From Marifrigoribacter sp965178585 (lineage in GTDB: Bacteria > Bacteroidota > Bacteroidia > Flavobacteriales > Flavobacteriaceae): DNA of 64,000 bases. Position numbers and translations under genes: made by a program. The first letter of the stretch is position 1; each line of letters begins with the position of its first letter. Below, in pieces: positions 36,148 through 44,313 of the stretch. The notes below the pieces were generated by a model. It saw nothing but the letters and a program-made list of their open reading frames with translations, was not told where the DNA came from and ran no database searches. Location of the stretch: assembly GCA_965178585.1 (NCBI GenBank), contig OZ238267.1:1984001-2048000 (forward strand). Direction: 5' to 3'.

Positions 36148-36657
36148 ATGATGATAAATAAAAAAGAACAATTCATAAAAACGATAGATGAACATAAAAA
36201 AATCATCTATAAAATTGTGAATTCATATTGCTCAAATCGAGAAGACAGAAAAGATTTAGAGCAAGAAATTATTATCCAGCTATGGAAAACATTTGACAAT
36301 TATAATAGCGATTATAAGTACTCAACTTGGATGTACCGCATTGCGCTTAACGTGGCAATCTCTTTTTATAGAAAAGAAAAAAAGTGGTCTATTAAAAATG
36401 ATTATTACAATGAAGAATCTATTTTTAAAATAGAAGAAGACACTAGTGAAGAGCAAACAGAATTGAATTATCATCTAAAGTTATTACAAGAATTCATTTA
36501 TAATCTAAACGAGCTTAACAAAGCTTTAATGCTGTTGTATTTAGAAGAAAAAAGTTATGAAGAAATAGCAGAAATACTAGGTATTACAAAAACCAATGTC
36601 GCCACAAAAATTAGTAGAATAAAATTAAAATTAAAAAAAGAATTTCAAAATATATAG
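36148..36657 (+). CDS. ECF RNA polymerase sigma factor (module 1)
   Basis: This 169-residue protein starts at 36148 or the next codon (MM). Region 2 is visible in NREDRKDLEQEIIIQLWKTFD and YSTWMYRIALNVAISFYRKE. Region 4 is in LNKALMLLYLEEKSYEEIAEILGITKTNVATKISRIK, a clear helix-turn-helix. Its membrane partner follows after 4 nt but is frameshifted. It resembles module 2 at 42537 in size and sequence (ALxxLYLEEK, YRIxLNV), so the two are paralogous. Confidence 0.9.
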   Translation: MMINKKEQFIKTIDEHKKIIYKIVNSYCSNREDRKDLEQEIIIQLWKTFDNYNSDYKYSTWMYRIALNVAISFYRKEKKWSIKNDYYNEESIFKIEEDTSEEQTELNYHLKLLQEFIYNLNELNKALMLLYLEEKSYEEIAEILGITKTNVATKISRIKLKLKKEFQNI

Positions 36658-36661
36658 AATT

Positions 36662-37322
36662 ATGGAAACAGGAGAGTTAAAAAAAATATTAGCAGCTTAC
36701 GATACTAAACTAGATAAAAAATTAAGTTTGAATGTAGCCTCTTTTAAAAGTATCAACTTAGACAAATCAGAAAAGAGTACACTAAGTATTCTTAAATACA
36801 GAATTATAGAAATTGTCGTGTTTTCTTTATTAGCAGTGTTTATGGGGAATTATATTGCAAGTAATTGGAACCAACCACATTTAGCGATAAGTGGAGTTAT
36901 TGTTGGTGTTTTTACGTTGATTGCATTAGCTGGCAGTATAGGGACAAGTTACCTTATTAAAACAAATTGACTTTGCAAAACCAATAGTTGATATAAGAAA
37001 AAAGATAGAATTGGTAAATTCACACGGTTTGCTATTTGTAAAATTAATGTTATTATCCACCCCAATATGGTGGTCTTATATAGTGGTTGCTAGCGACTCT
37101 TTATTCAACATTGACTTATATGCAAATATGGATGTCGATTTTGTGTTAAAATACCTTATGGTTAATTCCTTATTAATTATTCCGCTGCTTTGGTTTTTAA
37201 ATAAATTAACGTACAAAAACCTAAATGTAAAATGGGTAAGAAAAACGATAGGGTTATTTGCAGGGTCAAAAACGATGAAATCTTTAGAATTTTTAAACGA
37301 GATTGAGGAGTTTGAAAGATAA
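36662..37322 (+). pseudogene. putative anti-sigma membrane partner, disrupted by a frameshift
   Basis: The first frame (36662-36970, 102 aa) gives a cytosolic N-terminus and two helices, then stops. The +1 frame reads IKQIDFAKPIVDIRKKIELVNSHG straight across the break at the AAAA run 36959-36962. It continues as MVNSHGLLFVKLMLLSTPIWW to 37322. One extra A therefore explains the split. The full protein would be about 219 aa with four helices and a soluble tail like the intact partner at 43012. It could be a real mutation or a sequencing error. Confidence 0.75.
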
Positions 37323-37438
37323 TATTTAAACAAAATGAAACTATATTAAAAAAAATGAACAGCCAAAAATGGCATAATCAACAACATTTTAACTGAGACT
37401 ATATATGGTCGCAGAATATAAAAATGAAAATAAATCAC

Positions 37439-37460
37439 AAACCACCTTCATTGGTTTTTT
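37439..37460 (+). terminator. weak terminator-like hairpin
   Basis: A short stem AAACCA/TGGTTT with a 7-nt loop is followed by a few Ts, just before the GNAT gene. Support is modest. Confidence 0.35.
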
Positions 37461-37469
37461 GAAAAGACT

Positions 37470-38006
37470 ATGAATACAAATAGATTATATTTTAGAGAAA
37501 GAACAAGTGACTTGCTTAGAAAGGTAATTAATGAATCAACAGAGAATCAGTTGTTGTTTTTTGGGTGCGAAGATGTCAAAATGTTAAACTTTGAATTAAC
37601 TAGAATTCAAAATGCATTAAAACAGGGAAAACTTGATTTTCGAAAATGGGATTTAATAGAAAAAAGTTCTGATAATGTAATTGGAAATTGTGGTTATCAC
37701 AACTGTCAAATAATACACAAAAGAGCCGAATTGGGATATTTACTGCACGAAAAATTTAGAGGTAAAGGTTTTATGATTGAGGCACTAAAATGTATAATTG
37801 ACTTTGGATTTAGTAAGATGGAATTAAATAGAATAGAAGCTTTTATTAGTCCTGATAATTTTTCTTCAACAAAATTAATAACAACATTAAATTTTGTGTT
37901 AGAAGGAAAACTTTGTGAGCATTATAATTATAATGATAAACTAAACGATTCATTAGTATTTGGTTTATTAAAATCAGAATATCGAATGAATAAAGACAAT
38001 GCCTAA
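37470..38006 (+). CDS. GNAT family N-acetyltransferase (RimJ/RimL-like)
   Basis: This 178-residue single-domain protein opens RLYFRERTSD, then shows IGNCGYHN and the acetyl-CoA loop LHEKFRGKGFMIEALKCIIDFGF (R-G-x-G-x-M/A). NRIEAFISPDNFSSTKLI and FVLEGKL close the fold, the pattern of RimJ/RimL-like enzymes. The target is unknown. The stop codon TAA is part of the left end of repeat R4 (GCCTAACAACG), as stop codons are in integron gene cassettes. Confidence 0.85.
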   Translation: MNTNRLYFRERTSDLLRKVINESTENQLLFFGCEDVKMLNFELTRIQNALKQGKLDFRKWDLIEKSSDNVIGNCGYHNCQIIHKRAELGYLLHEKFRGKGFMIEALKCIIDFGFSKMELNRIEAFISPDNFSSTKLITTLNFVLEGKLCEHYNYNDKLNDSLVFGLLKSEYRMNKDNA

Positions 38007-38103
38007 CAACGTGTATAATTAATGCTTTTTCTCTACTCCAATTTAAAATCTTATATTTTAATAAACGTTAAGAAAAACGAGAGTACAACAAAACCTAAAC
38101 TGC
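38001..38103 (+). repeat. array element R4 (GCCTAACAACGTGTATAA)
   Basis: The left end GCCTAAC fits the attC R'' consensus RYYYAAC, and ACAACGTGTATAATTAATGC is identical to R2 over about 17 nt. The stop codon of the GNAT gene lies inside it. A right end is less clear (ACAAAACCTAAACTGC near 38090-38103), so this copy may be rearranged. Confidence 0.6.
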
Positions 38104-38153
38104 ATTAAAATCAAGCTAAACTATACTTTTACCAAATATTAGAAAAAACATTT

Positions 38154-38231
38154 ATGAAAAACATTTTGCTGATTTTAATATTAGTTATGTATTCATCAAT
38201 TTATTTTAATCAACATATTCTAATTCTGTAA
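38154..38231 (+). pseudogene. truncated signal-peptide fragment
   Basis: An ATG at 38154 opens MKNILLILILVMYSSIYFN, a good export signal start. The frame then runs into the 3' end of the oppositely oriented lipoprotein gene and stops at 38231. It looks like the 5' remnant of a secreted-protein gene cut off at about 38.2 kb. Confidence 0.4.
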
Positions 38232-38733
38232 ATGAACCTGTCATTACCGTAGTATTATTATCTGAAATTGAGGCAGCGGAGACATTAAAAGACCCAGAAA
38301 TTAGTCGCTTTCCTACCTCTGTAGGATGTGCTCTATTTTCAATAATTGTAACATTACCTGATGTGGAAAAATAACTAATTTGAGTACTGCTCTGTTGTCT
38401 AATATTTACATAGGTAGTAAAATTGTTTGAATCTATATTACCCATGTTTTTAACAGTTCCAGACTCAAAACCTCCAGTACCATTTAAAAATATAGTAATC
38501 TGGTCGCCAAAGATATCTGCAGCATCGATACTCATCGTAGGGCTATTTGTGCCTAAAGTAATTTGATAAATACCATCTGTAAATGTATAGTTATTATAAG
38601 TACCTCCGTTAATGTTTGCGGTTATTCCAGGATCTCCCGAAAGTGGTTCGTTGTTGTCATTATCATCATCTTTGTTGCAAGACATCATAAATATTGCGAA
38701 TGCAAAAATTTGAAGTAAGCGTAGGTTTTTCAT
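38206..38733 (-). CDS. hypothetical lipoprotein (DUF6252-like)
   Basis: This 175-residue lipoprotein has a lipobox M-M-S-C and an Asp/Asn-rich linker. The mature domain starts GITANINGGTYNNY, typical of a group of Bacteroidota lipoproteins resembling DUF6252. It is rich in Asn, Thr and Ser with beta-strand alternation. It is the only minus-strand gene in the accessory array. Its function is unknown. Confidence 0.65.
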   Translation of the reverse strand: MKNLRLLQIFAFAIFMMSCNKDDDNDNNEPLSGDPGITANINGGTYNNYTFTDGIYQITLGTNSPTMSIDAADIFGDQITIFLNGTGGFESGTVKNMGNIDSNNFTTYVNIRQQSSTQISYFSTSGNVTIIENRAHPTEVGKRLISGSFNVSAASISDNNTTVMTGSFTELEYVD

Positions 38734-39046
38734 ATTTTAAAGATTTAATAGTAAAAATTAAAAGTGTTTATAAAACTTAAATTTTACGTGTTGATTTGGG
38801 TTTTAATTTGATTTGGCGCAAATTAGATGATTAATATACAAAAAAATAATTAACAGAAATTTTTGCAAATGAGTTATTACAGTAAGATATGCTTACTTAA
38901 GTGACAAAACTCTCATAGCAATTTACGCTATGAATTTTTCATATTACTCATAATTATTATACTCAAAAATAAAATTACTAATCTGACTTATAGAATTGTG
39001 AAAACGGAGATATGAAATTGTATTTGCCGATAAAATAAAAAACTAC
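38734..39046. other. AT-rich intergenic stretch upstream of the lipoprotein
   Basis: No gene or known element was recognised. GATATGAAATT (39009-39019) is inverted as AATTTCATATC (39063-39073), inside element R5, forming an 11-bp inverted repeat across the R5 left boundary. Confidence 0.4.
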
Positions 39047-39184
39047 TGCCAACAATCTTCTGAATTTCATATCGGAAACCCAGTCTTATATATTAACTTC
39101 GTTTTTTAACGTAGAAATCCTATCGCCTGTCTGTCGGTAAACAGGGATTTGTCCACAACGCAATTATAGCCAAAACCGTTGGCA
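39047..39184 (+). repeat. array element R5, with ends TGCCAAC/GTTGGCA
   Basis: This 138-nt element has perfect 7-bp complementary ends: TGCCAAC (39047-39053) and GTTGGCA (39178-39184). The right core AGCCAAAACCGTT is shared with the other elements. An internal hairpin pairs AAATC/GATTT and CCTGT/ACAGG (about 39112-39153). This is the clearest attC-like member. Confidence 0.7.
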
Positions 39185-39223
39185 TTAATTTATAAAATTT
39201 CATACTTAATATCTAATACTAAA

Positions 39224-40315
39224 ATGAAACATATACTATACTTGTCAATCATTATGAATGTTTTCTCTTTTTCTTGTAAGGCTCAAGAAAATGAAAATAC
39301 TTCAGTAAAAAATCAACCCTTAGAGAATATTATTTCTCTATGCGAATTGTTTAAAATGAATTATGCTTCTTTTGAGGAGAAAAATATAAATTGGGATTCA
39401 ATCTGTCAAGAATCCAAAAAAAGAGTTTCCTCAAATACATCAGATAAGGAGTTGTTTCAAATAATGAGCGAAATGCTTAAGCCCCTTAATGATGCTCATG
39501 TTTCGTTAAAGGCAAAAGATATAAATACTTCTTTTTCAGCAACAAGAGAATCTAGAATTATGGCCGAATTTCAAAACATCCCTAAAACGAAAAGGAAAGA
39601 ATTATTCAAAAAAAGCATAAATAATACACTCAAACAAAATGGATTTGAGCTTTTAACAGAAATAGGACCTAAATTTAGAGGAGAAAAACTATTTGAATAC
39701 ACGCACAATGAAAAAATAGGCTATTTAAGATTCTATCGAAGTTTTAGTAAACTGTTAGTTATGAATGGTTTTTCGCTAAATAATCAGCTTAAAAAAATAT
39801 TTAATAGCTTCAAAAATTTAGATGCAGTAATAATAGACGTTAGATTTAATATTGGTGGAGATGATGAATTTTCGAAGAAAATAGCCGGTAGATTTATAAA
39901 TAAACCAATTGTAGGGTTTTATAAACAAACTATGAAAAATGGAGAATTTGGCAAATTAGACACAATCATGTTAGAGCCCAATGGAAAAAATGCTTTTCTT
40001 AACAAGGTAGTTTTATTAACCAACGATCGAACAGTAAGTGCGGCAGATGTATTAGCGTTAATGATGTCTCAGCTTTCAAATGTAACTATTATTGGAGAAC
40101 CATCAAATGGGTCTTACTCTGATTTATATGAAAAAAAGCTGCCTAATGGATGGAAGGTTACTTTAAGTAATCAAAGATACTTTTCAGCTGACAAGATGAA
40201 TTATGAAGGTTTGGGAACACCTGTAGATATCTTGGCTAAAAATACAATAATTGATATTGAAAAAAACAGCGATTCTGTTCTATTAGAAGCTTTAAAGTTT
40301 TTGAGTCAAGATTGA
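39224..40315 (+). CDS. S41 family peptidase-like lipoprotein
   Basis: This 363-residue lipoprotein uses the start at 39224 (MKHILYLSIIMNVFSFSCKAQ), because the upstream frame from 39179 lies inside repeat R5. The tail-specific-protease core shows AVIIDVRFNIGGDDEFSKKIAG and LLTNDRTVSAADVLALMMSQL, where the serine of T-V-S-A-A-D is the expected nucleophile. GEPSNGSYSD and WKVTLSNQRYFSADKMNYEGLG complete the fold. No PDZ domain is evident. It probably acts in the periplasm on an unknown substrate. Confidence 0.85.
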   Translation: MKHILYLSIIMNVFSFSCKAQENENTSVKNQPLENIISLCELFKMNYASFEEKNINWDSICQESKKRVSSNTSDKELFQIMSEMLKPLNDAHVSLKAKDINTSFSATRESRIMAEFQNIPKTKRKELFKKSINNTLKQNGFELLTEIGPKFRGEKLFEYTHNEKIGYLRFYRSFSKLLVMNGFSLNNQLKKIFNSFKNLDAVIIDVRFNIGGDDEFSKKIAGRFINKPIVGFYKQTMKNGEFGKLDTIMLEPNGKNAFLNKVVLLTNDRTVSAADVLALMMSQLSNVTIIGEPSNGSYSDLYEKKLPNGWKVTLSNQRYFSADKMNYEGLGTPVDILAKNTIIDIEKNSDSVLLEALKFLSQD

Positions 40316-40326
40316 ATTAAAACTAA

Positions 40327-40440
40327 TGCCAACACTGTATAAAATAAATTGTTAGTGCAAGCTACTTTACGAAAATCCTCATTTAAAAAAATATCTATCG
40401 TTATAAAAGCATGTTATCAATAATTTATATACTCATACCA
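40327..40440 (+). repeat. array element R6 (TGCCAACACTGTATAA)
   Basis: The left end TGCCAAC (40327-40333) equals that of R5, followed by ACTGTATAAAATAAATTG. No matching GTTGGCA right end is found before the methyltransferase at 40453, so the right half has diverged. Confidence 0.5.
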
Positions 40441-40452
40441 AAAAAATAAAAA

Positions 40453-41076
40453 ATGGAATCTAAACAAAAAGATTATTTTTCAGAAAAAGCAGAAGACTAT
40501 GATGGACAAAATTCCACAACTCAAAATGTAGGTAATATTGGCCAATTAATATTAAAAGAAATTTCCTTTTCAAATAAGATGCATATTATGGATTTTGGTT
40601 CTGGGACAGGATTGTTATTGTCTCAGATTGCGCCATTCGTTAACGAAATCACAGCAGTGGATATTTCTGCTTCTATGATTGGAGTTTTGAAATCAAAAAT
40701 GGACACCATCGATTGTAAACTTCAAATATTGGATTTGGATTTAACAAAAAAAACATTAGATACAAAATTTGATGCGATTATTTCGTCAATGACTATTCAT
40801 CACATAGAGTATGTACAGGAGATATTCAATAAATTTTATTCATTACTAAATGAAAATGGAACCATTGCCATCGCTGATCTTGACAAAGAAGATGGTTCAT
40901 TTCATTCAGAAGATACTGGATTTTTTCATAACGGATTCAATAGAAACGAAATCTTACAAATTGCAAAAAATGCTGGGTTTAAAGACTTGAAGGTTCAAAC
41001 TGTAAGTATCATAAATAAACCAACGGGAAAATACCCTGTTTTTTTGTTAACAGGTAAAAAGAAAAACTACTGCTAA
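40453..41076 (+). CDS. class I SAM-dependent methyltransferase
   Basis: This 207-residue methyltransferase has motif I IMDFGSGTGLLLSQI, then TAVDISASMI, an acidic LQILDLDL turn and ISSMTIHHIEYVQEIFNKFYSLLNENGTIAIADLD. This is the UbiE/small-molecule type pattern. The substrate is unknown. Its stop codon lies in the left end of R7. Confidence 0.85.
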   Translation: MESKQKDYFSEKAEDYDGQNSTTQNVGNIGQLILKEISFSNKMHIMDFGSGTGLLLSQIAPFVNEITAVDISASMIGVLKSKMDTIDCKLQILDLDLTKKTLDTKFDAIISSMTIHHIEYVQEIFNKFYSLLNENGTIAIADLDKEDGSFHSEDTGFFHNGFNRNEILQIAKNAGFKDLKVQTVSIINKPTGKYPVFLLTGKKKNYC

Positions 41077-41216
41077 CAAAGTATATAAAAAATTGCTAAA
41101 TTAGTGCTTAGCCAATGTAAATTTCTTTGTTTGCTTGCTTCTGATTTTCCTTCGGATAATCATCTCATGTAAACACTCAACTATTCTTATACGAGAAATT
41201 TGTGCATTATATACGA
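41071..41216 (+). repeat. array element R7 (TGCTAACAAAGTATATAA)
   Basis: The left end TGCTAACAAAGTATATAAAAAATTGC starts in the stop codon of the methyltransferase gene. The rest (TTAGTGCTTAGCCAATG and on) is AT-rich and carries no gene. The right boundary is not clear. Confidence 0.5.
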
Positions 41217-41229
41217 ATGAAAAATACTA

Positions 41230-42300
41230 ATGATAAAAGTTAAATTATTTACACTCATAATTCTGTCACTTATTTTAAATTCTTGTAATGGACGAAAAAA
41301 TAAGAGTGAGTTACAACCTATAAACTCAGTAAAGAAATCAGATAAAAGGAAAACAAATGCTAAAGGTAATGAATATACTTTTTTTTCAGATTTCAACAAT
41401 CAGATAAGTCAAGTCGTAAGAACCATATTTCAAGATAGTAAAGGGAATTTATGGTTTGGAACTCAAAATGGAGCTTATAAATTATATAAAGATTGCTTAT
41501 TTCATATTGATGGGATAATTAGTCAATCTGGTAAAAGTGTAACAATAAAAGAAATTACCGAAAGTAATGATGGAAAAATATGGTTTGGACATACAGATGG
41601 AATTAGTAGCATAGACGGAAAAGTTGTAACAAATTATTATGAATCAGACGGATTAATCAGCAATGATGTTTGGTCTATTGCTGCTGATAAAAATGGTGAA
41701 ATATGGATTGGCACTATAAATGGTGTTTGTGTTTTTAATGGCCAAGAGTTCTCAAATTTTAATCTTCCCGAAGGAAAAATAGATTCTACTTTAGGTATTT
41801 CAAGTAGAAAAATTGTTCACAGTATATTTGAAGACAGTAAAGGCACATTGTGGTTTAGTTCAAATGCTGGTTTGTTCTCCTATGCTGATAATTCACTAAC
41901 AAATGTTTCTAAAAACATAGGGATTCCAACAAACTTTATCAATGAAATATTTGAAGATAAAAATGGAGTATTATGGGTGTCAACAAATATTGGGCTATAT
42001 AAATTAACAGATAATAAGGCAGAAAATATTACAGATGGGAAAATTGAAACAGGAAAAGGGATAGGAAGTATAGCAGAAGATAAAAATGGCAAACTATGGT
42101 TTGTTTCTAATCAACATTTTTTATACACTTATGATAGAGAAAAGCTAATCGAATATAAAAAAACAGAAAATAATAATGGGCCAGTAATATTTCAAATTTA
42201 TAAAGATCAAGATGATAGGCTTTGGTTTGTCGGCTTTGGTGGTTCTTATAGATTAGAAAACGAAAAATTTATTAATGTAACAAGGATCGGCCCTTGGTAA
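41230..42300 (+). CDS. two-component regulator propeller lipoprotein, stand-alone
   Basis: This 356-residue lipoprotein has the lipobox N-S-C. The body is made of repeats of about 45 residues with the pattern I-F-x-D-S/K-x-G-x-L/I-W-F/I-G-T-x-x-G-(A/L)-x-x (at least six). These are PF07494 propeller blades, normally found as the sensor of hybrid histidine kinases. Here no kinase domain follows, so it may be a stand-alone binding protein. Confidence 0.85.
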   Translation: MIKVKLFTLIILSLILNSCNGRKNKSELQPINSVKKSDKRKTNAKGNEYTFFSDFNNQISQVVRTIFQDSKGNLWFGTQNGAYKLYKDCLFHIDGIISQSGKSVTIKEITESNDGKIWFGHTDGISSIDGKVVTNYYESDGLISNDVWSIAADKNGEIWIGTINGVCVFNGQEFSNFNLPEGKIDSTLGISSRKIVHSIFEDSKGTLWFSSNAGLFSYADNSLTNVSKNIGIPTNFINEIFEDKNGVLWVSTNIGLYKLTDNKAENITDGKIETGKGIGSIAEDKNGKLWFVSNQHFLYTYDREKLIEYKKTENNNGPVIFQIYKDQDDRLWFVGFGGSYRLENEKFINVTRIGPW

Positions 42301-42311
42301 AAAAAAAGAAC

Positions 42312-42443
42312 GCACAACACGGTGTAAGAGTTATAGTCGTTTAAGTGTTCAACTGAAAAATAAAATATAAATCAAAGGTCAGTTTTAAACTAAAAAGTTA
42401 GTTTATAGAAATCCATTGTTACTCATACACAAGACCATTGTGC
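42312..42443 (+). repeat. array element R8, with ends GCACAA/TTGTGC
   Basis: This 132-nt element has the left end GCACAAC (42312-42318) with core ACACGGTGTAA. Its right end CATACACAAGACCATTGTGC pairs GCACAA with TTGTGC. The end sequence differs from R5 and R0 but is again self-complementary. Confidence 0.65.
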
Positions 42444-42536
42444 TTAATATAAGTCCAAAGCAAGATCTTTTTACTATTTTGTTATTCGCCTGTAATAATT
42501 ACTAATTTACGCCACTAACTAATAAAAATAACACTA

Positions 42537-43028
42537 TTGAGTAGCGATTTTTATAAAACATCCATTTTACCATTTGCAGGAATAATCATCAAATTATGTC
42601 GAGCTTATACCAACTCACAAGAAGATTTTGAAGATTATTACCAAGAAGTTTGTTTACAAATTTGGAGGAGTAAAGACAATTTTCGCGAGGAATCGCAATG
42701 GAGTACTTGGGTGTATCGAATTTCATTAAACGTCTGTTTAACCTTACTAAAGAAAAAGAAAAATAATGTACAACATTTTGTATCTGATTCTATAACTACT
42801 GAAGAAACCGAAGACAACTACGCTTTTTCAAATGAACCTCTAAATTTATTATATGATGCCATTAGAAAGCTATCGGAAATAGATAGAGCAGTTATTATGC
42901 TTTATTTAGAAGAAAAACCACAAAAGGAAATTGCTAAAATTATAGGAACAAATCCTAATAATATTGGAGTACGTGTTAAAAGAATTAAAAATAGGTTAAA
43001 AAAAATATTAGATGGAAAAATCAATTGA
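42537..43028 (+). CDS. ECF RNA polymerase sigma factor (module 2)
   Basis: This 163-residue sigma factor begins at a TTG codon (42537; ATG alternatives would remove region 2). Region 2 contains EDFEDYYQEVCLQIWRSKDNF and STWVYRISLNVCLTLL. Region 4 contains DRAVIMLYLEEKPQKEIAKIIGTNPNNIGVRVKRIKNRL. It overlaps the next start by 17 nt, so the sigma factor and its partner are translationally coupled. Confidence 0.9.
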   Translation: MSSDFYKTSILPFAGIIIKLCRAYTNSQEDFEDYYQEVCLQIWRSKDNFREESQWSTWVYRISLNVCLTLLKKKKNNVQHFVSDSITTEETEDNYAFSNEPLNLLYDAIRKLSEIDRAVIMLYLEEKPQKEIAKIIGTNPNNIGVRVKRIKNRLKKILDGKIN

Positions 43029-43668
43029 AAATATATGGAAAGAAGGTTTTATTAAGAGTGATGCATTAGTCGCTCCAAAAATAAACAACCTATACAACCA
43101 AAAATCAATTCATATCATTGATAAATTTAAAAGAATGTTTAAAATAAATTTGATCGCAATAGTAGCCTTCTCATTTATTTTTTTAATCGTCTCTTTCATT
43201 GTAGGCATACCAATAACAGGTATCCTATTTTTTATTACTCTTTCAATTCTTGTTATTATTAATAAGATGTTATTAAATGATTTAAAGCAAATAAATATAG
43301 GTATAAGTAGTTATCAATACTTAAAGGCATTTAACCAATGGATAAATAAACAGGTATCTATCAATAAAAGAATATCAAAATTTTTGTACCCAATTATATT
43401 TATGTCAATGATTTTAGGTTTTTGGTTTAAAGACGCCGAAGGTATTCCATTGGGTGAAAGACTTGTGGGTGAAATACTTATTGGCTTTCCAGATACTTAT
43501 CTCATATTTGGAATACCTCTAATAGGAATTTTTATAGTTGTAGTAATAATAGGTTTACTTGTCCTTTTTGGAGGTCGTATTTATAAATGGGATTTAAATA
43601 TTGTTTATGGAAGAATATTCAAAAAACTAAAAGAATTAATGACAGATATAGAAAGTTTAAGGAGTTAA
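43012..43668 (+). CDS. putative membrane anti-sigma partner (module 2)
   Basis: This 218-residue protein overlaps the ECF sigma gene by 17 nt. A short cytosolic N-terminus precedes four helices (about 45-63, 66-84, 122-138, 163-190). A cytosolic C-terminal helix follows (YGRIFKKLKELMTDIESLR). The same layout is seen in the frameshifted partner of module 1. No known anti-sigma motif is present. The role as sigma regulator is inferred from linkage. Confidence 0.65.
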   Translation: MEKSIENIWKEGFIKSDALVAPKINNLYNQKSIHIIDKFKRMFKINLIAIVAFSFIFLIVSFIVGIPITGILFFITLSILVIINKMLLNDLKQINIGISSYQYLKAFNQWINKQVSINKRISKFLYPIIFMSMILGFWFKDAEGIPLGERLVGEILIGFPDTYLIFGIPLIGIFIVVVIIGLLVLFGGRIYKWDLNIVYGRIFKKLKELMTDIESLRS

Positions 43669-43780
43669 ATACCTTTTAAAGTACTGTTTTATATTGGTTT
43701 TTTAACATTTTCAAAGAAAATAAGTTATTAGGTGTAATAATTTTTGATATAGACCACTAACTAAGAAAACATTAAAAATT

Positions 43781-44233
43781 ATGACACTAAAAAATGCAAT
43801 TAACTTTTTTGAAAGTTTAAAAACTGAAACAGCTAAAAAAACTGAAATTAAGGTTTACACTCAATTTATTGAGATTATTAAAAAATTAGAAAATAGAGAA
43901 TTCACCACCAATGAAATTCAATCTATAGAAATGGAGTTGGATCGATTAGAGATAAAATCAAATCCAGAAAATAGAAAAAAATTCTTTAAAAAAGCTCTAG
44001 CTCAATTTGAGAACTATTTAAAGGATACATTTTCTTTGACTTCCAAAGGTTACTACACAAACACTAGTATAAGCTTAGGAATATTATTTGGAGTAGTTTT
44101 TGGAGTGATTATTGGTGAGCGTTTTGAAAAGTCTTTAGGAATTTCCTTCGGAATTTGTATAGGATTGTTCATTGGCGCATATATCGGTCGCCGTAAAGAT
44201 GCTCAAGCTAAAGCAGCTGGAAACGTGCTTTAA
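43781..44233 (+). CDS. hypothetical protein with C-terminal glycine-zipper membrane segment
   Basis: This 150-residue protein has a helical, charged N-terminal two thirds (MTLKNAINFFESLKTETAKKTE..., KSNPENRKKFFKKALAQFE). Two Gly-rich helices follow (SLGILFGVVFGVIIGE and SFGICIGLFIGAYIGR). Similar proteins are common in Bacteroidota without known function. The structure suggests a soluble domain tethered to, or inserted in, the inner membrane. Confidence 0.7.
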   Translation: MTLKNAINFFESLKTETAKKTEIKVYTQFIEIIKKLENREFTTNEIQSIEMELDRLEIKSNPENRKKFFKKALAQFENYLKDTFSLTSKGYYTNTSISLGILFGVVFGVIIGERFEKSLGISFGICIGLFIGAYIGRRKDAQAKAAGNVL

Positions 44234-44313
44234 TTAAATAGTTTCAAAAAGTGAAACAATTTTAAATGTATTTCGTCTTATTTAAATAAGATTCTTTATA
44301 CTCTAAAAATAAA

